10,749 nt of DNA from an uncultured Campylobacter sp. (GCF_938030785.1 NZ_CALHIK010000159.1:1-10749); one strand, 5' to 3'. Positions 1-6,107 are shown, counted from the stretch's first letter. Notes: generated by a model from the letters alone, not told the origin. Translations and numbers: made by a program.

Positions 1-3
1 TTT

Positions 4-80
4 GAATTCCGCAGCGATGCGGAATTCTACCTGGCGGAATTTTGCTTTATCCCGCGGAATTCCGCTCTGTAAAATTCCGT
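4..80. repeat. Cluster of GCGGAATT / AATTCCGC words with a GNRA-loop hairpin
   Basis: GCGGAATT occurs at 20-26 (with G19), 34-41 and 54-61, and its complement AATTCCGC at 5-12 and 58-65, with a near match at 73-80. Positions 4-13 and 18-27 form a perfect 10-bp stem closed by the tetraloop GCGA (14-17), a GNRA type. Positions 54-65 are a perfect 12-bp palindrome. No T-run follows, so an ordinary intrinsic terminator is not supported. It could be the end of a dispersed repeat or a protein-binding cluster; the window edge cuts the context. Confidence 0.5.
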
Positions 81-205
81 CACGCGGATAAAATTTTAAA
101 GCGAAATTTCAAAAAGAGCGAGTAAATTTTAAAAGCCAAATTTAACGAGCCGCATTAAAACGGCGCGTGCGCCTGCAATTCAAAATTTTTAAAGTAAACA
201 GATAG

Positions 206-234
206 TAAAATACCGATAAATTTCAAACAAGGAG
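206..234 (+). promoter_or_regulatory. Possible -10 box and Shine-Dalgarno of the EexN-like gene
   Basis: A TAAAAT box lies at 206-211 and a strong AAGGAG at 229-234, six bases before the ATG at 241. The ribosome site fixes 241 as the natural start even though the reading frame from it closes after 12 codons. The -10 is only a weak match and no -35 is clear. Confidence 0.4.
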
Positions 235-240
235 AATGAG

Positions 241-635
241 ATGAAAAATCCTAAAATGTTCCTCTGGGGGGGGTATTAGCTGCTTTATTAGCAGGTTGCG
301 GCGATGATACCGAGGTAAAAACTAAAGAATACTACGACGCGCATTTTGACGAAGCCAAAGAGGTTTTGGCAAAGTGCGATTTCAACACTCTTAAAGATGG
401 AAGCAACTCGTATAAAAATTGTGTGAATGCCAAAACTGTCGTAGAGGAAAAGAGTATGGCGTATTCGGTTAAATATTATATGGAACACTTGGATGAGGCC
501 AAGGCTATCATAGAAAAATATAAAGAGAAAGAGCCGGCAGATAAAAATAGCGTTGAGTATAGTAATTTGATGAATGCAAAAGAGGCTAATGGCAATATGA
601 AATTAAGGGGCTTTTTGGAAAATCAAGCACGATAA
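241..635 (+). CDS. EexN-family lipoprotein, duplicated domain, out of frame at a G8 tract
   Basis: Likely inner-membrane or periplasmic lipoprotein of the EexN type, whose relatives are entry-exclusion proteins of conjugative elements and are scattered in Campylobacter chromosomes. The ATG at 241 has a good ribosome site, but the frame hits TAG at 277 after the G-run 266-273. With 9 (or 6) G residues the frame would continue to 635, giving about 131 residues: a signal peptide ending in the lipobox LLAGC (Cys20), then two copies of the EexN pattern, YYxxHxDEAK...C...C-NA at about residues 30-71 and YYxEHxDEAK...NA at about 78-120. The second copy has Tyr and Leu where the first has Cys46 and Cys61. 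As written the gene is off. A TTG at 366 opens the rest of the frame but would lack the signal peptide. Phase variation, a fixed frameshift or a sequencing error are all possible. No transfer genes lie nearby. Confidence 0.72.
266..273 (+). repeat. Poly-G tract (8 G) inside the lipoprotein signal sequence
   Basis: Eight consecutive G residues lie between the start codon and the lipobox. Frame arithmetic shows that 8 is out of frame while 6 or 9 restores the full lipoprotein. G-homopolymers of about this length are established phase-variable contingency loci in Campylobacter; that this one slips is inference. Confidence 0.8.
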
Positions 636-1378
636 ATTATTTTGGTATCGGCTTAGTATTAACTCTTCTCTCGCGCTCTTAATACATTCTAAATTTACCC
701 CGCATTTTCGGTGTAGGGTAAATTTGCTCTATGCGGCTTAGAATTTTGCGATATAAAATTTCTCTCGCGAAACGATACGGCGTAAAATCTTGCTTTACGG
801 ATTTTGGAATTTTAAATTTTAAAGCCTGCGAGCTTTTGGCTAGCGCAGAAAAGACTTGCGGGCTGCGCGGCACCTTAAAATTTACGCCGCGTGTCTAGTC
901 TAAATTTCTCTCGGCGGCGGTGAAATTTCGCAGTGCGGCATCCTAAATTTCACGATCTCACATGCCGCTAGTCAAATTTTCTCGGCGGCGGTTTGCGCGC
1001 CGTGCTAAATTTAAAATTTCAAATCCGCGGCGATAATTCGTACGACGCGAGATAACTCCTAACATACGGTGATCTCGGCTTACGCTATGTAATTTAAAGG
1101 AGTGGTAATGACGGCATTTGTGCGTTAAATTTTAATTTTCGCGCGCCGGGTGGTAGCGAGACACCATTTGCTCACACGCCGTTGCGAAGCCGCTTCTAAA
1201 TCGCCGGGCCGAGTTAAATTTTCGCACGGCGAAATTTTAGCCTATGCGGCGCGATTTACGAAACGGCGAAATTTTGAGTCTGCGCTGCAATTTATAGCGC
1301 ATCAAAATTTTAACTTTCACGGCACGATCCGCGATGCGATAAAATTTCAATCCGCGCTGCGGCGCACAGGCGCGCTGC
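636..1378. other. AAATTT-rich region without a convincing gene
   Basis: No frame here looks like a known protein. The stretch is made of AAATTT/AAATTTTAAA words alternating with GC-rich runs, and TCTCGGCGGCGG occurs twice (about 909 and 979). It holds one strong inverted repeat (691-725) and one interrupted frame with a good ribosome site (1096-1386). The short frames on both strands have unusual, repetitive compositions and are probably chance. Confidence 0.6.
691..725. repeat. Perfect 10-bp inverted repeat (hairpin)
   Basis: AAATTTACCC at 691-700 is exactly complementary to GGGTAAATTT at 716-725 around a 15-base loop. It lies 55 bases after the lipoprotein stop. The AT ends could serve as a weak bidirectional terminator, but no clean T-tract follows on either strand, so termination is only possible. 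The arm is built from the local AAATTT vocabulary. Confidence 0.45.
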
Positions 1379-1386
1379 CTAGCTAA
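1096..1386 (+). pseudogene. Possible decayed small reading frame with a strong ribosome site
   Basis: AAAGGAG at 1096-1102 is ideally placed before an ATG at 1108, but the frame reads only MTAFVR before TAA at 1126. In the same frame there is no further stop until 1386, so a single nonsense codon separates a well-formed start from about 85 more open codons. The downstream translation is Arg-, Phe- and Asn-rich and resembles no family I recognise. It ends just inside the 3' end of convergent murI. A chance arrangement is quite possible. Confidence 0.2.
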
Positions 1387-2422
1387 TCCCTCTCATCGCA
1401 TCGAGCCGCTTTAAAAATATCTCCACCTTGCGTAGCTGCGCCGCATTTAGCGCCCTGCCCGAGTAAAAATACTCCACGCTGTTGCCGTTCGGATAGTAAA
1501 TTTTGCCGCTGTCTCCGTCGCACACTTCTGCGCCCTGCTCGCTACGAGCGCTTTCATCGCTCCCCTCGCCCCGCTTGCTCTTGCCTTTTATACTCTGTCC
1601 GCCGCCTGCGCCTCGCCTTTCCGCGTCAAATTTACCGCCTTGCGCCGATGGATTCGCACCAAATTTTACGCCGCTGTCTGCGTTAAATTTAGCCGCCCGT
1701 GAGGGCAAATCCTCGCCTCGCGCAAGCTTTAGCCCACCGCCTAGCTCGCTTGCAAGGCGGTTTAGTGTGCCGTCGATACCGTCGATGATACGCACGTGTG
1801 GAGGTAAAATTTCGCGCAAAACGTCCTTAAAATAGTTAAAATGCGTGCAACCAAGCACGAGCGAGCCCAGGCGCGTGAGCTCAAATTGACCCAGCTCCTG
1901 CTGCAGATAGGCCCGAACCGCGGGCGAGTCAAACTCCAAATCCTGCGCAAACTCCACGAGGTGCGGTAACGCCAAGCTCCACGTCTCGCACTCCAGCCGC
2001 CCCACGAGGCGCGCGAGCTTTTCGCCCGCGATCGTTAGCGGCGTGGCGATGAGCAGCGTCGGACGCGCGCCGAAGCTGTCCGCGGCGAGCTTGACGGCGG
2101 GCTCCATGCCGATGACCGGCACGCTAAATGCGCCGCGAAGCTCCGAGATGGCCGCGCTCGTGGCGGTGTTGCAAGCAACCACGACCGCGTCTGCGCCATG
2201 CGCGACCAAAAACCCCACAGCATCAAGGCTTAGCCGCACGATCTCGGCTCTACTTTTCGTGCCGTAGGGGACGTGATCCTCGTCGGCAAAATACAAAAAC
2301 TCCGCCCCGCTAAACCGCCGCAGAGCCTCGGCAAGCACGCTCAGCCCGCCGATACCCGAGTCAAAAAACGCTATTTTCAAATCTTTATCCAAGGTTAAAT
2401 TTAATGCGCGATTATAGCTCAA
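1379..2422 (-). CDS. murI: Glutamate racemase with a C-terminal low-complexity insertion
   Basis: Cytoplasmic cofactor-independent enzyme that interconverts L- and D-glutamate, supplying D-Glu for peptidoglycan. Family marks are clear: the DSGIGGLSVL start of the fold (residues 21-30), FADEDHVPYG (45-54), the first catalytic cysteine in VVACNTATS (Cys84), GMEPAVK (105-111) and the second catalytic cysteine in LGCTHF (Cys192). At 347 residues it is much longer than the usual 250-270; most of the excess lies at about residues 231-305, rich in Gly, Ser, Lys, Arg, Glu and Ala, before the normal-looking end YYPNGNSVEYFYSGR. The longest frame starts at TTG 2422, but a TATAAT box lies within its first codons (2411-2416), so translation more likely begins at TTG 2380 (residue 15), giving MKIAFFDSGIGG and 333 residues. 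The gene appears to be transcribed alone. Confidence 0.93.
   Translation of the reverse strand: MSYNRALNLTLDKDLKIAFFDSGIGGLSVLAEALRRFSGAEFLYFADEDHVPYGTKSRAEIVRLSLDAVGFLVAHGADAVVVACNTATSAAISELRGAFSVPVIGMEPAVKLAADSFGARPTLLIATPLTIAGEKLARLVGRLECETWSLALPHLVEFAQDLEFDSPAVRAYLQQELGQFELTRLGSLVLGCTHFNYFKDVLREILPPHVRIIDGIDGTLNRLASELGGGLKLARGEDLPSRAAKFNADSGVKFGANPSAQGGKFDAERRGAGGGQSIKGKSKRGEGSDESARSEQGAEVCDGDSGKIYYPNGNSVEYFYSGRALNAAQLRKVEIFLKRLDAMRGIS
1508..1732 (-). other. Low-complexity insertion within murI
   Basis: This stretch encodes about residues 231-305 of MurI and has no counterpart in ordinary glutamate racemases. It begins with pieces such as AAKFNADSGVKFGANP, where KF is coded by AAATTT-type words read from this strand, and continues as a charged Gly/Ser/Glu/Lys linker. 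The frame is maintained and the family-like C terminus resumes after it. Boundaries are approximate because they rest on remembered family architecture, not an alignment. Confidence 0.6.
2411..2416 (-). promoter_or_regulatory. -10 box for murI
   Basis: Reading the minus strand, this is a perfect TATAAT. Transcription would begin near 2404, leaving a leader of about 24 bases before TTG 2380, which supports that start over TTG 2422. No strong -35 is visible, as is common in epsilonproteobacteria. Confidence 0.55.
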
Positions 2423-2815
2423 TTCAGGTAAAATCTAAATTTCAAACCGCTTGAACGCGGAATCTAATGATAAATTTAGCGTTAATTTTGCCCCCCTGCG
2501 ACGGAATTTGGCGCCGGATCTAGCATAAATTGAACGCGAACAAAACGCCAATAAAAGCGCGGATCCGTCATAGGCAAAATGAGCCAAAGACCCAGTCAAA
2601 GGTGCGAGCCAAATTTCGCGCGACGATAAAATTTTAATCCAATCGGGCAGCGTCGCGGTACACCAAGCGCGCATTCATACCGCCGCCAAATTATGAATTT
2701 TACCTGTTTCCACGCAGAGTGTGAATAAAGACATTAATACTATGGAGCGCTGATGAAATTTTACGCCACGATAGAATTTCAACGCCAAATTTACACCTCA
2801 TCGCCGTAAATTTTA

Positions 2816-2971
2816 CTCGCGCCAATGAGCGCGCCTTTGAAAAAGGCTCACGTAAAGCGCGAAAACGAAGTCGATCGCAGCCGCTCGTCGGATACGCACA
2901 GATCTCTACCGAGACGGTGAGGCGGGTCGTTACGCGCCCTTTGCATCCAAATCGCCGCGTATAACCGCCAT
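2816..2971 (-). pseudogene. Decayed copy of the 3' end of yedE
   Basis: Positions 2816-2880 align without gaps to 4599-4663, the end of the intact yedE gene, with about 52 of 65 bases the same and an identical 18-base core, CACGTAAAGCGCGAAAAC (2849-2866 and 4632-4649). The minus strand reads AIDFVFALYVSLFQRRA, against AIGFVFALYVGIFQRRA at the YedE C terminus. The yedE stop codon corresponds to TGG here. Further into the gene, ATCGCCGCG at 2951-2959 and CCGCCAT at 2965-2971 lie in the same order as ATCGCAGCG and CCGCCAT in yedE, with about 9 bases of net length difference. No start or longer frame survives, so it is a fragment. A second transporter gene that decayed, or a partial duplication, would both explain it. 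Confidence 0.7.
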
Positions 2972-3629
2972 CATTACGGCAAAGCATGCGCCTGCTCTCG
3001 CGTCAAGTGGGTGGCGACGTATCGAGTCAAATTTAAAACCAAGCGCCTGCCGCCGTTAATGCTTCGTATCTTGCCGCCTTGCAGCGTCATGCCGCTCCCG
3101 CCCGTCGGATACCCGTTACTACTTCGTATTGCGGATCGGCGAATGATGCCCGCGCTTGCCGCCCGCTTGATCGTTTCAAATTTTAAAATTTCGTCCGCTT
3201 CGTTTCGCTCCACCGCATATGGCTTGCAATCACGCATAATGTGCCGTTTGCGACTTCGCTCACTGCGTAGCATTGCCGTGATCTTAAAAGCATTCGAAAG
3301 CCTCATCCGCGTTTAAACTCACCCGCTAAAGTGCCAAATACACCCCGTTGTGTAAATTTCGCACTCACTAAAACCGTCCACTGTGCAAGCAGAGCGAGCA
3401 ATCAGAAATTTAGGGTGATTGAGACGGACTGCGCGGCACAAATCGCAGCGAGTGAAATTTTAAAAACGGATGCGAAACGAATACGACGCTACCGAGCAAG
3501 CGCGAACTAGCAAGTGCGATGTATCGCGGGCTAGAAGGAATTTGGCGAAGCGAGAATTTAAACGAAGCGTGCGATGCAGCGAACACTTTTAAATTTAACG
3601 CAGACGAGCCCAAATTAGAAGCGAGCAAA

Positions 3630-3663
3630 AATTTTAAAGCAGGCGGGAATTTTAAAGCAGGTG
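3630..3663 (+). repeat. Tandem 16-bp direct repeat, 18-bp period
   Basis: AATTTTAAAGCAGGCG at 3630-3645 recurs as AATTTTAAAGCAGGTG at 3648-3663, 15 of 16 bases identical. Because 18 is a multiple of three, the plus-strand frame reads NFKAGG then NFKAGA. It is an example of small-unit duplication in the AAATTT-rich DNA. Confidence 0.75.
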
Positions 3664-3847
3664 CTGTGTTAAATGCCGCCAAATTTTACACGTGCCGAGC
3701 TAGACGCCGATAAATCATAACAAAGTACTGAATGGTGAAATTTTCATTGGGGCTAGGAATTTGCGCTCAAAAGATACTGCGATCAGCGCGTATCGCACGA
3801 TCTTTATGCGCGGCTATTTTGGTATTTATAAAATTTAAGCTCGCGCA

Positions 3848-3935
3848 GGCAATTGAAATATTACTTTTAATCTTGAGATTTAGAAGATTATTCGCGCCAG
3901 ATTAGTGGGCGATTGAAATATGCGCCTTTTAATCC
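3848..3935 (+). repeat. Pair of imperfect direct repeats 60 bases apart
   Basis: GGCAATTGAAATAT near 3849 and GGCGATTGAAATAT near 3908 are each followed within about four to six bases by CTTTTAATC. The core ATTGAAATA starts at 3852 and 3912, exactly 60 bases apart. The second copy runs into the 3' end of the deacylase pseudogene. Sequence before the cores is not conserved. Confidence 0.5.
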
Positions 3936-4460
3936 CTCGCCAAGCCCTCAAGTATTTTCGCGTTCGGTAGGCCTGCAAGTAAGTGCGACGCCAGCAAAAG
4001 CTTTGATTTGACCAGACCGCCGCCCACGACGAGATATTTCTGCTCTAAAAGAGATTTATCGGCTAAAATAAGCCAATCTTTCGGTAATCCTATGGGCGTA
4101 ATTGAGCCAAATTCCATGCCTGTCGCTTCCGTAACGTATTCAATATCCGCAAAAGAAACCTTAGCGGCATCCAAATGGCGCTTAACTAGCGCGTTGGTAT
4201 TTGCCCGCTTGCCATAAAGGCACCAGCAGGGCGGCATAGCGCCTGTCCTCGCCTCTGCGCCCTTCCACAACCAAGCAATTTACCTCCATTTCATAAGGGA
4301 TATCGTATTTCTTGCTTAGCAAATCGCCGTCTGCAAAAGAAGGGTCAATCTCTGCTACTTTGATGGCCTACGAATCGTCAAAATGGCTGATAAAATCATA
4401 AACGCACTCAGGCAAAAGGTTTTTATTTACCCCGCTTACGGGCTCAAATACTAATTTCAT
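3929..4460 (-). pseudogene. YbaK/EbsC-family aminoacyl-tRNA deacylase, broken
   Basis: The intact family hydrolyses mischarged aminoacyl-tRNA, or has the related domain associated with prolyl-tRNA synthetase. The start at ATG 4460 has AAAGG upstream and reads MKLVFEPVSG, then meets in-frame TAG at codon 31 (4368-4370). The same frame continues as AIKVAEIDPSFADG and NCLVVEGRRGEDRRYAALLV, then must lose one base near 4214-4220 (an AAA run on the plus strand) to continue as YGKRANTNALVKRHLDA and the diagnostic block GMEFGSITPIGLP, followed by VGGGLVKSKLLL and a stop at 3929. Corrected, it is about 176 residues, normal for the family. Two independent lesions make sequencing error alone unlikely. 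The uninterrupted part from 4270 down keeps the C-terminal core but not the N-terminal half of the fold. Confidence 0.88.
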
Positions 4461-4486
4461 AAAGCACCCTTTCAAATTCTATTTTC

Positions 4487-4495
4487 ATTATAGCA
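4487..4495 (-). promoter_or_regulatory. Extended -10 promoter of the deacylase pseudogene
   Basis: The minus strand reads TGCTATAAT, a perfect extended -10 (TGN-TATAAT), followed after about 15 bases by AAAGG and the ATG at 4460. The promoter and ribosome site look intact although the gene is broken, suggesting recent inactivation. Confidence 0.6.
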
Positions 4496-4566
4496 CAAAA
4501 TTTCCGAGGAATTTGCAGGATATTGTGCGCATTCAATTTTCAAATTTACGTGGTGCGGATAAAAGC

Positions 4567-4604
4567 CTATTGGCGAGAGCGTGCCGCAATAAGCCGCGCT
4601 CGCG
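4567..4604 (-). terminator. Weak candidate terminator after yedE
   Basis: Immediately past the yedE stop, GC-rich arms (GCGAG...CTCGC with a mismatch and three more pairs) can form a hairpin, and the minus strand then reads GCCAATAGGCTTTTAT, a short stem with a brief T-run. Neither part is strong. Confidence 0.25.
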
Positions 4605-5666
4605 CTAAGTGGCGCGTCTTTGAAAAATCCCCACGTAAAGCGCGAAAACAAAACCGATCGCGACTGCGTAGGGAGCGAACTCGGTGATGCCTTTAGGCGA
4701 GCTTGCGAGCAAGAAATTATGCGCGATCGCAGCGCCTGCCGCCATGCCGATGACGAATATGCCCGAGCTTAAATTTCCCGTGCCGGCCTGCACCAGATGC
4801 TTACCCGGGCAGCCCTCGCTGAGGCTGAAGCAAAGACCCGCGAGCACCATACCCAAGAAATTCCAAACGAAATCGTTATGAGCGATAGGCTGGCCCTCAA
4901 AGCCGAGTTTGTATTGTCCAAACGCGATATTTGCGATGCTCGCAAACACGACGACGCTTAGCACACCCCAAAACATCGAGAAATCGCCGCGGAAAATTTT
5001 ACCGAATGCGCCGACGCTGCAAAATTTGCTCTTGTGCATCAAGGCGCCCACGATAATGCCCGCAGCCAGCGAGATGCCTACCGCTGCGTGTTGCGCGCCG
5101 GGACCTTTAGCGGAGATAAAAAGCGCGCCGCCCTCGCCCGTTTTGAGTCCGAAAACCAAAGCTGCAAGTAGCGCCGCACCCAGTATCACGGGCAAAATTC
5201 CGATCGGGCCGCTAAGTCTTGCCTCTTTGCTCGCCTCATAGCCGCGCTTTTTAAGCAAAAACCCGACCAATACGCCGCAGATCAGACCCGCCAATCCGGC
5301 TAGCGCGGTCAAATCGCCGCCGCCTAGGCGCAAAAACGCGCGCCACGGACATCCCAAAAATACAAGGCAGCCGATCATCGCGAAAATCCCTAGGAAAAAT
5401 TTCGCAAACGGCGAGCTGCCGGTAACCGGCGCGAACTCACGCGTCCAAAGCACGCTTGCCAAAAAGCCGCCGAACACGAGCCCTATGATCTCCGGGCGGA
5501 TGTATTGCACCACGGCGGCTCGGTGAAAGCCCAGCGCGCCGGTGGTGTCGCGCAAAAAACAAGCGACGCAAACGCCCATATTGCCCGGGTTTCCGAAATG
5601 CACTAGCGTCGCACCCAGCACGCCTAGCACGGCGCCTGCGATGATGTACCATTTAACGTTATTCAT
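4605..5666 (-). CDS. yedE: YedE-family putative selenium/sulfur transporter
   Basis: Polytopic inner-membrane protein of the YeeE/YedE group, of the subtype genomically linked to selenium metabolism. The 353 residues are mostly hydrophobic segments broken by the family marks: CVACFLRD with Cys33 and Cys36, LGCPWRAFLRLGGGD (Cys106), SKFCSVGAFGK (Cys216) and EGCPGKHLVQAGTGN (Cys286). The two GCP blocks reflect the pseudo-duplicated architecture, and in related thiosulfate transporters such cysteines line the path. Length is normal. Start ATG 5666 is preceded by AGGA about seven bases away. The usual small partner, a YedF/SirA-like sulfurtransferase, is not beside it in this window: downstream is the deacylase pseudogene. 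The selenium substrate is inferred from family association. Confidence 0.88.
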   Translation of the reverse strand: MNNVKWYIIAGAVLGVLGATLVHFGNPGNMGVCVACFLRDTTGALGFHRAAVVQYIRPEIIGLVFGGFLASVLWTREFAPVTGSSPFAKFFLGIFAMIGCLVFLGCPWRAFLRLGGGDLTALAGLAGLICGVLVGFLLKKRGYEASKEARLSGPIGILPVILGAALLAALVFGLKTGEGGALFISAKGPGAQHAAVGISLAAGIIVGALMHKSKFCSVGAFGKIFRGDFSMFWGVLSVVVFASIANIAFGQYKLGFEGQPIAHNDFVWNFLGMVLAGLCFSLSEGCPGKHLVQAGTGNLSSGIFVIGMAAGAAIAHNFLLASSPKGITEFAPYAVAIGFVFALYVGIFQRRAT

Positions 5667-5687
5667 GAAAAAATCCTGAAATAATCT

Positions 5688-5701
5688 AGATCGACCGATC
5701 T
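5688..5701. promoter_or_regulatory. Palindrome at the predicted yedE transcription start
   Basis: AGATCG-AC-CGATCT is a 6-2-6 inverted repeat in the predicted early leader of yedE, just after the expected start near 5705. It could be an operator or a small leader hairpin. No regulator family is implied by the sequence. Confidence 0.4.
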
Positions 5702-5711
5702 CTTAGGCGCG

Positions 5712-5740
5712 ATTTTATCCTTTGTAAAATAAAAAGTAAA
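5712..5740 (-). promoter_or_regulatory. Candidate yedE promoter
   Basis: On the minus strand TTTACT (5735-5740) and TAAAAT (5712-5717) are separated by 17 bases, a good sigma-70 layout, with the start codon about 40 bases beyond the predicted start of transcription. Confidence 0.45.
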
Positions 5741-5908
5741 TAAATTCCGATCTAAATTTGCGAAAAGTTAAATTTTAAAATCGCACGGGCGACCGCTAAA
5801 TTTAGACGCAAACAAATCGAGAGCGTTTAAATTTAGACTCTTTGCTGCGATAGAAGTGCTGAATTTAGCCGCTCGATTTCGGCGCAAACGAATCGAAACG
5901 AAAAGCCA

Positions 5909-5997
5909 AGGCGCAGAGGCGGTCAGACGAAACGCGATACAAACTGACGTAAGCGGAGCCCAGGCGCAGAAGCGGCGCGATAAAGTACAAACAAGAC
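5909..5997 (+). repeat. Imperfect duplication in the yedE-receptor intergenic region
   Basis: AGGCGCAGAGGCGG at 5909-5922 recurs as AGGCGCAGAAGCGG at 5962-5975. Each is followed by CGCGATA and TACAAAC/ATACAAAC pieces in the same order, with an indel between the copies. The rest of 5741-6057 shows no gene I trust; a minus-strand frame at 5865-6056 starts at TTG without a ribosome site and merely reads through this repeat. Confidence 0.5.
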
Positions 5998-6057
5998 GCA
6001 GTCAAAACGCGGAAACGGCTTAGACGAAGAGCATTACTTGCCGCCAATAAAAACAAA

Positions 6058-6086
6058 TTTCAAATATTTTTGAAATTAAATTTCAA
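6058..6086. promoter_or_regulatory. Overlapping palindromes, candidate Fur-type operator
   Basis: TTGAAATTAAATTTCAA (6070-6086) is a perfect 8-1-8 inverted repeat. It overlaps TTTCAAA-TATT-TTTGAAA (6058-6075), so three half-sites alternate in direction. The inner 7-1-7 core has the geometry of the Fur operator TGATAATnATTATCA and agrees with it at five of seven bases per arm. It sits where the -35 of the receptor promoter should be. Iron control by Fur would suit the gene, but AAATTT words are common throughout this DNA, so chance is a real alternative. Confidence 0.42.
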
Positions 6087-6107
6087 CCTTATTTAAGTAT
6101 ACGGATA

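Larger units (their letters stand above)
2423..3928. other. 1.5-kb region without an intact gene
   Basis: No frame on either strand encodes a recognisable full-length protein. The DNA alternates AAATTT/AAATTTTAAA words with GC-rich pieces and short repeats: GTCGGATAC at 2888-2896 and 3105-3113, a 16-bp unit repeated at 3630 and 3648, and a related pair at about 3848 and 3908. The one recognisable homology is a decayed yedE 3' end at 2816-2971. A plus-strand frame at 3519-3713 reads with repeated NFKAGG/NFKAGA but is explained by the local repeats. Confidence 0.6.

Noticed and set aside
1503..1835. Plus-strand frame of 110 codons opposite the murI insert.
   Set aside because: Pro/Ser-rich shadow of the antisense low-complexity murI sequence, with no independent start signals.
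2753..2809. Eighteen-codon frame starting MKFYATIEFQRQ with GGAG upstream.
   Set aside because: Too short to support, in repetitive DNA beside the yedE relic, and resembling no known peptide.
2974..3316. Overlapping frames of about 100-110 codons on both strands.
   Set aside because: They are mutual shadows, start inside GC-rich repeats without ribosome sites, and match no family I recognise.
3519..3713. Plus-strand frame rich in FKFNAD/NFKAGG repeats, as a possible small repetitive protein.
   Set aside because: It follows the AAATTT duplication pattern of the DNA, has no convincing ribosome site, and its ending is unlike a protein.
3848..3935. Two ATTGAAATA-containing repeats 60 bases apart, reminiscent of a CRISPR repeat end.
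   Set aside because: Only two copies, the conserved core is about 14 bases plus a short downstream match, the upstream parts differ, and no cas gene is present. The second copy also overlaps the deacylase pseudogene end.
5865..6056. Minus-strand 63-codon frame with a hydrophobic start, as a possible small membrane protein.
   Set aside because: TTG start without a ribosome site, and the frame spans the imperfect duplication at 5909-5997 and the receptor's upstream region.
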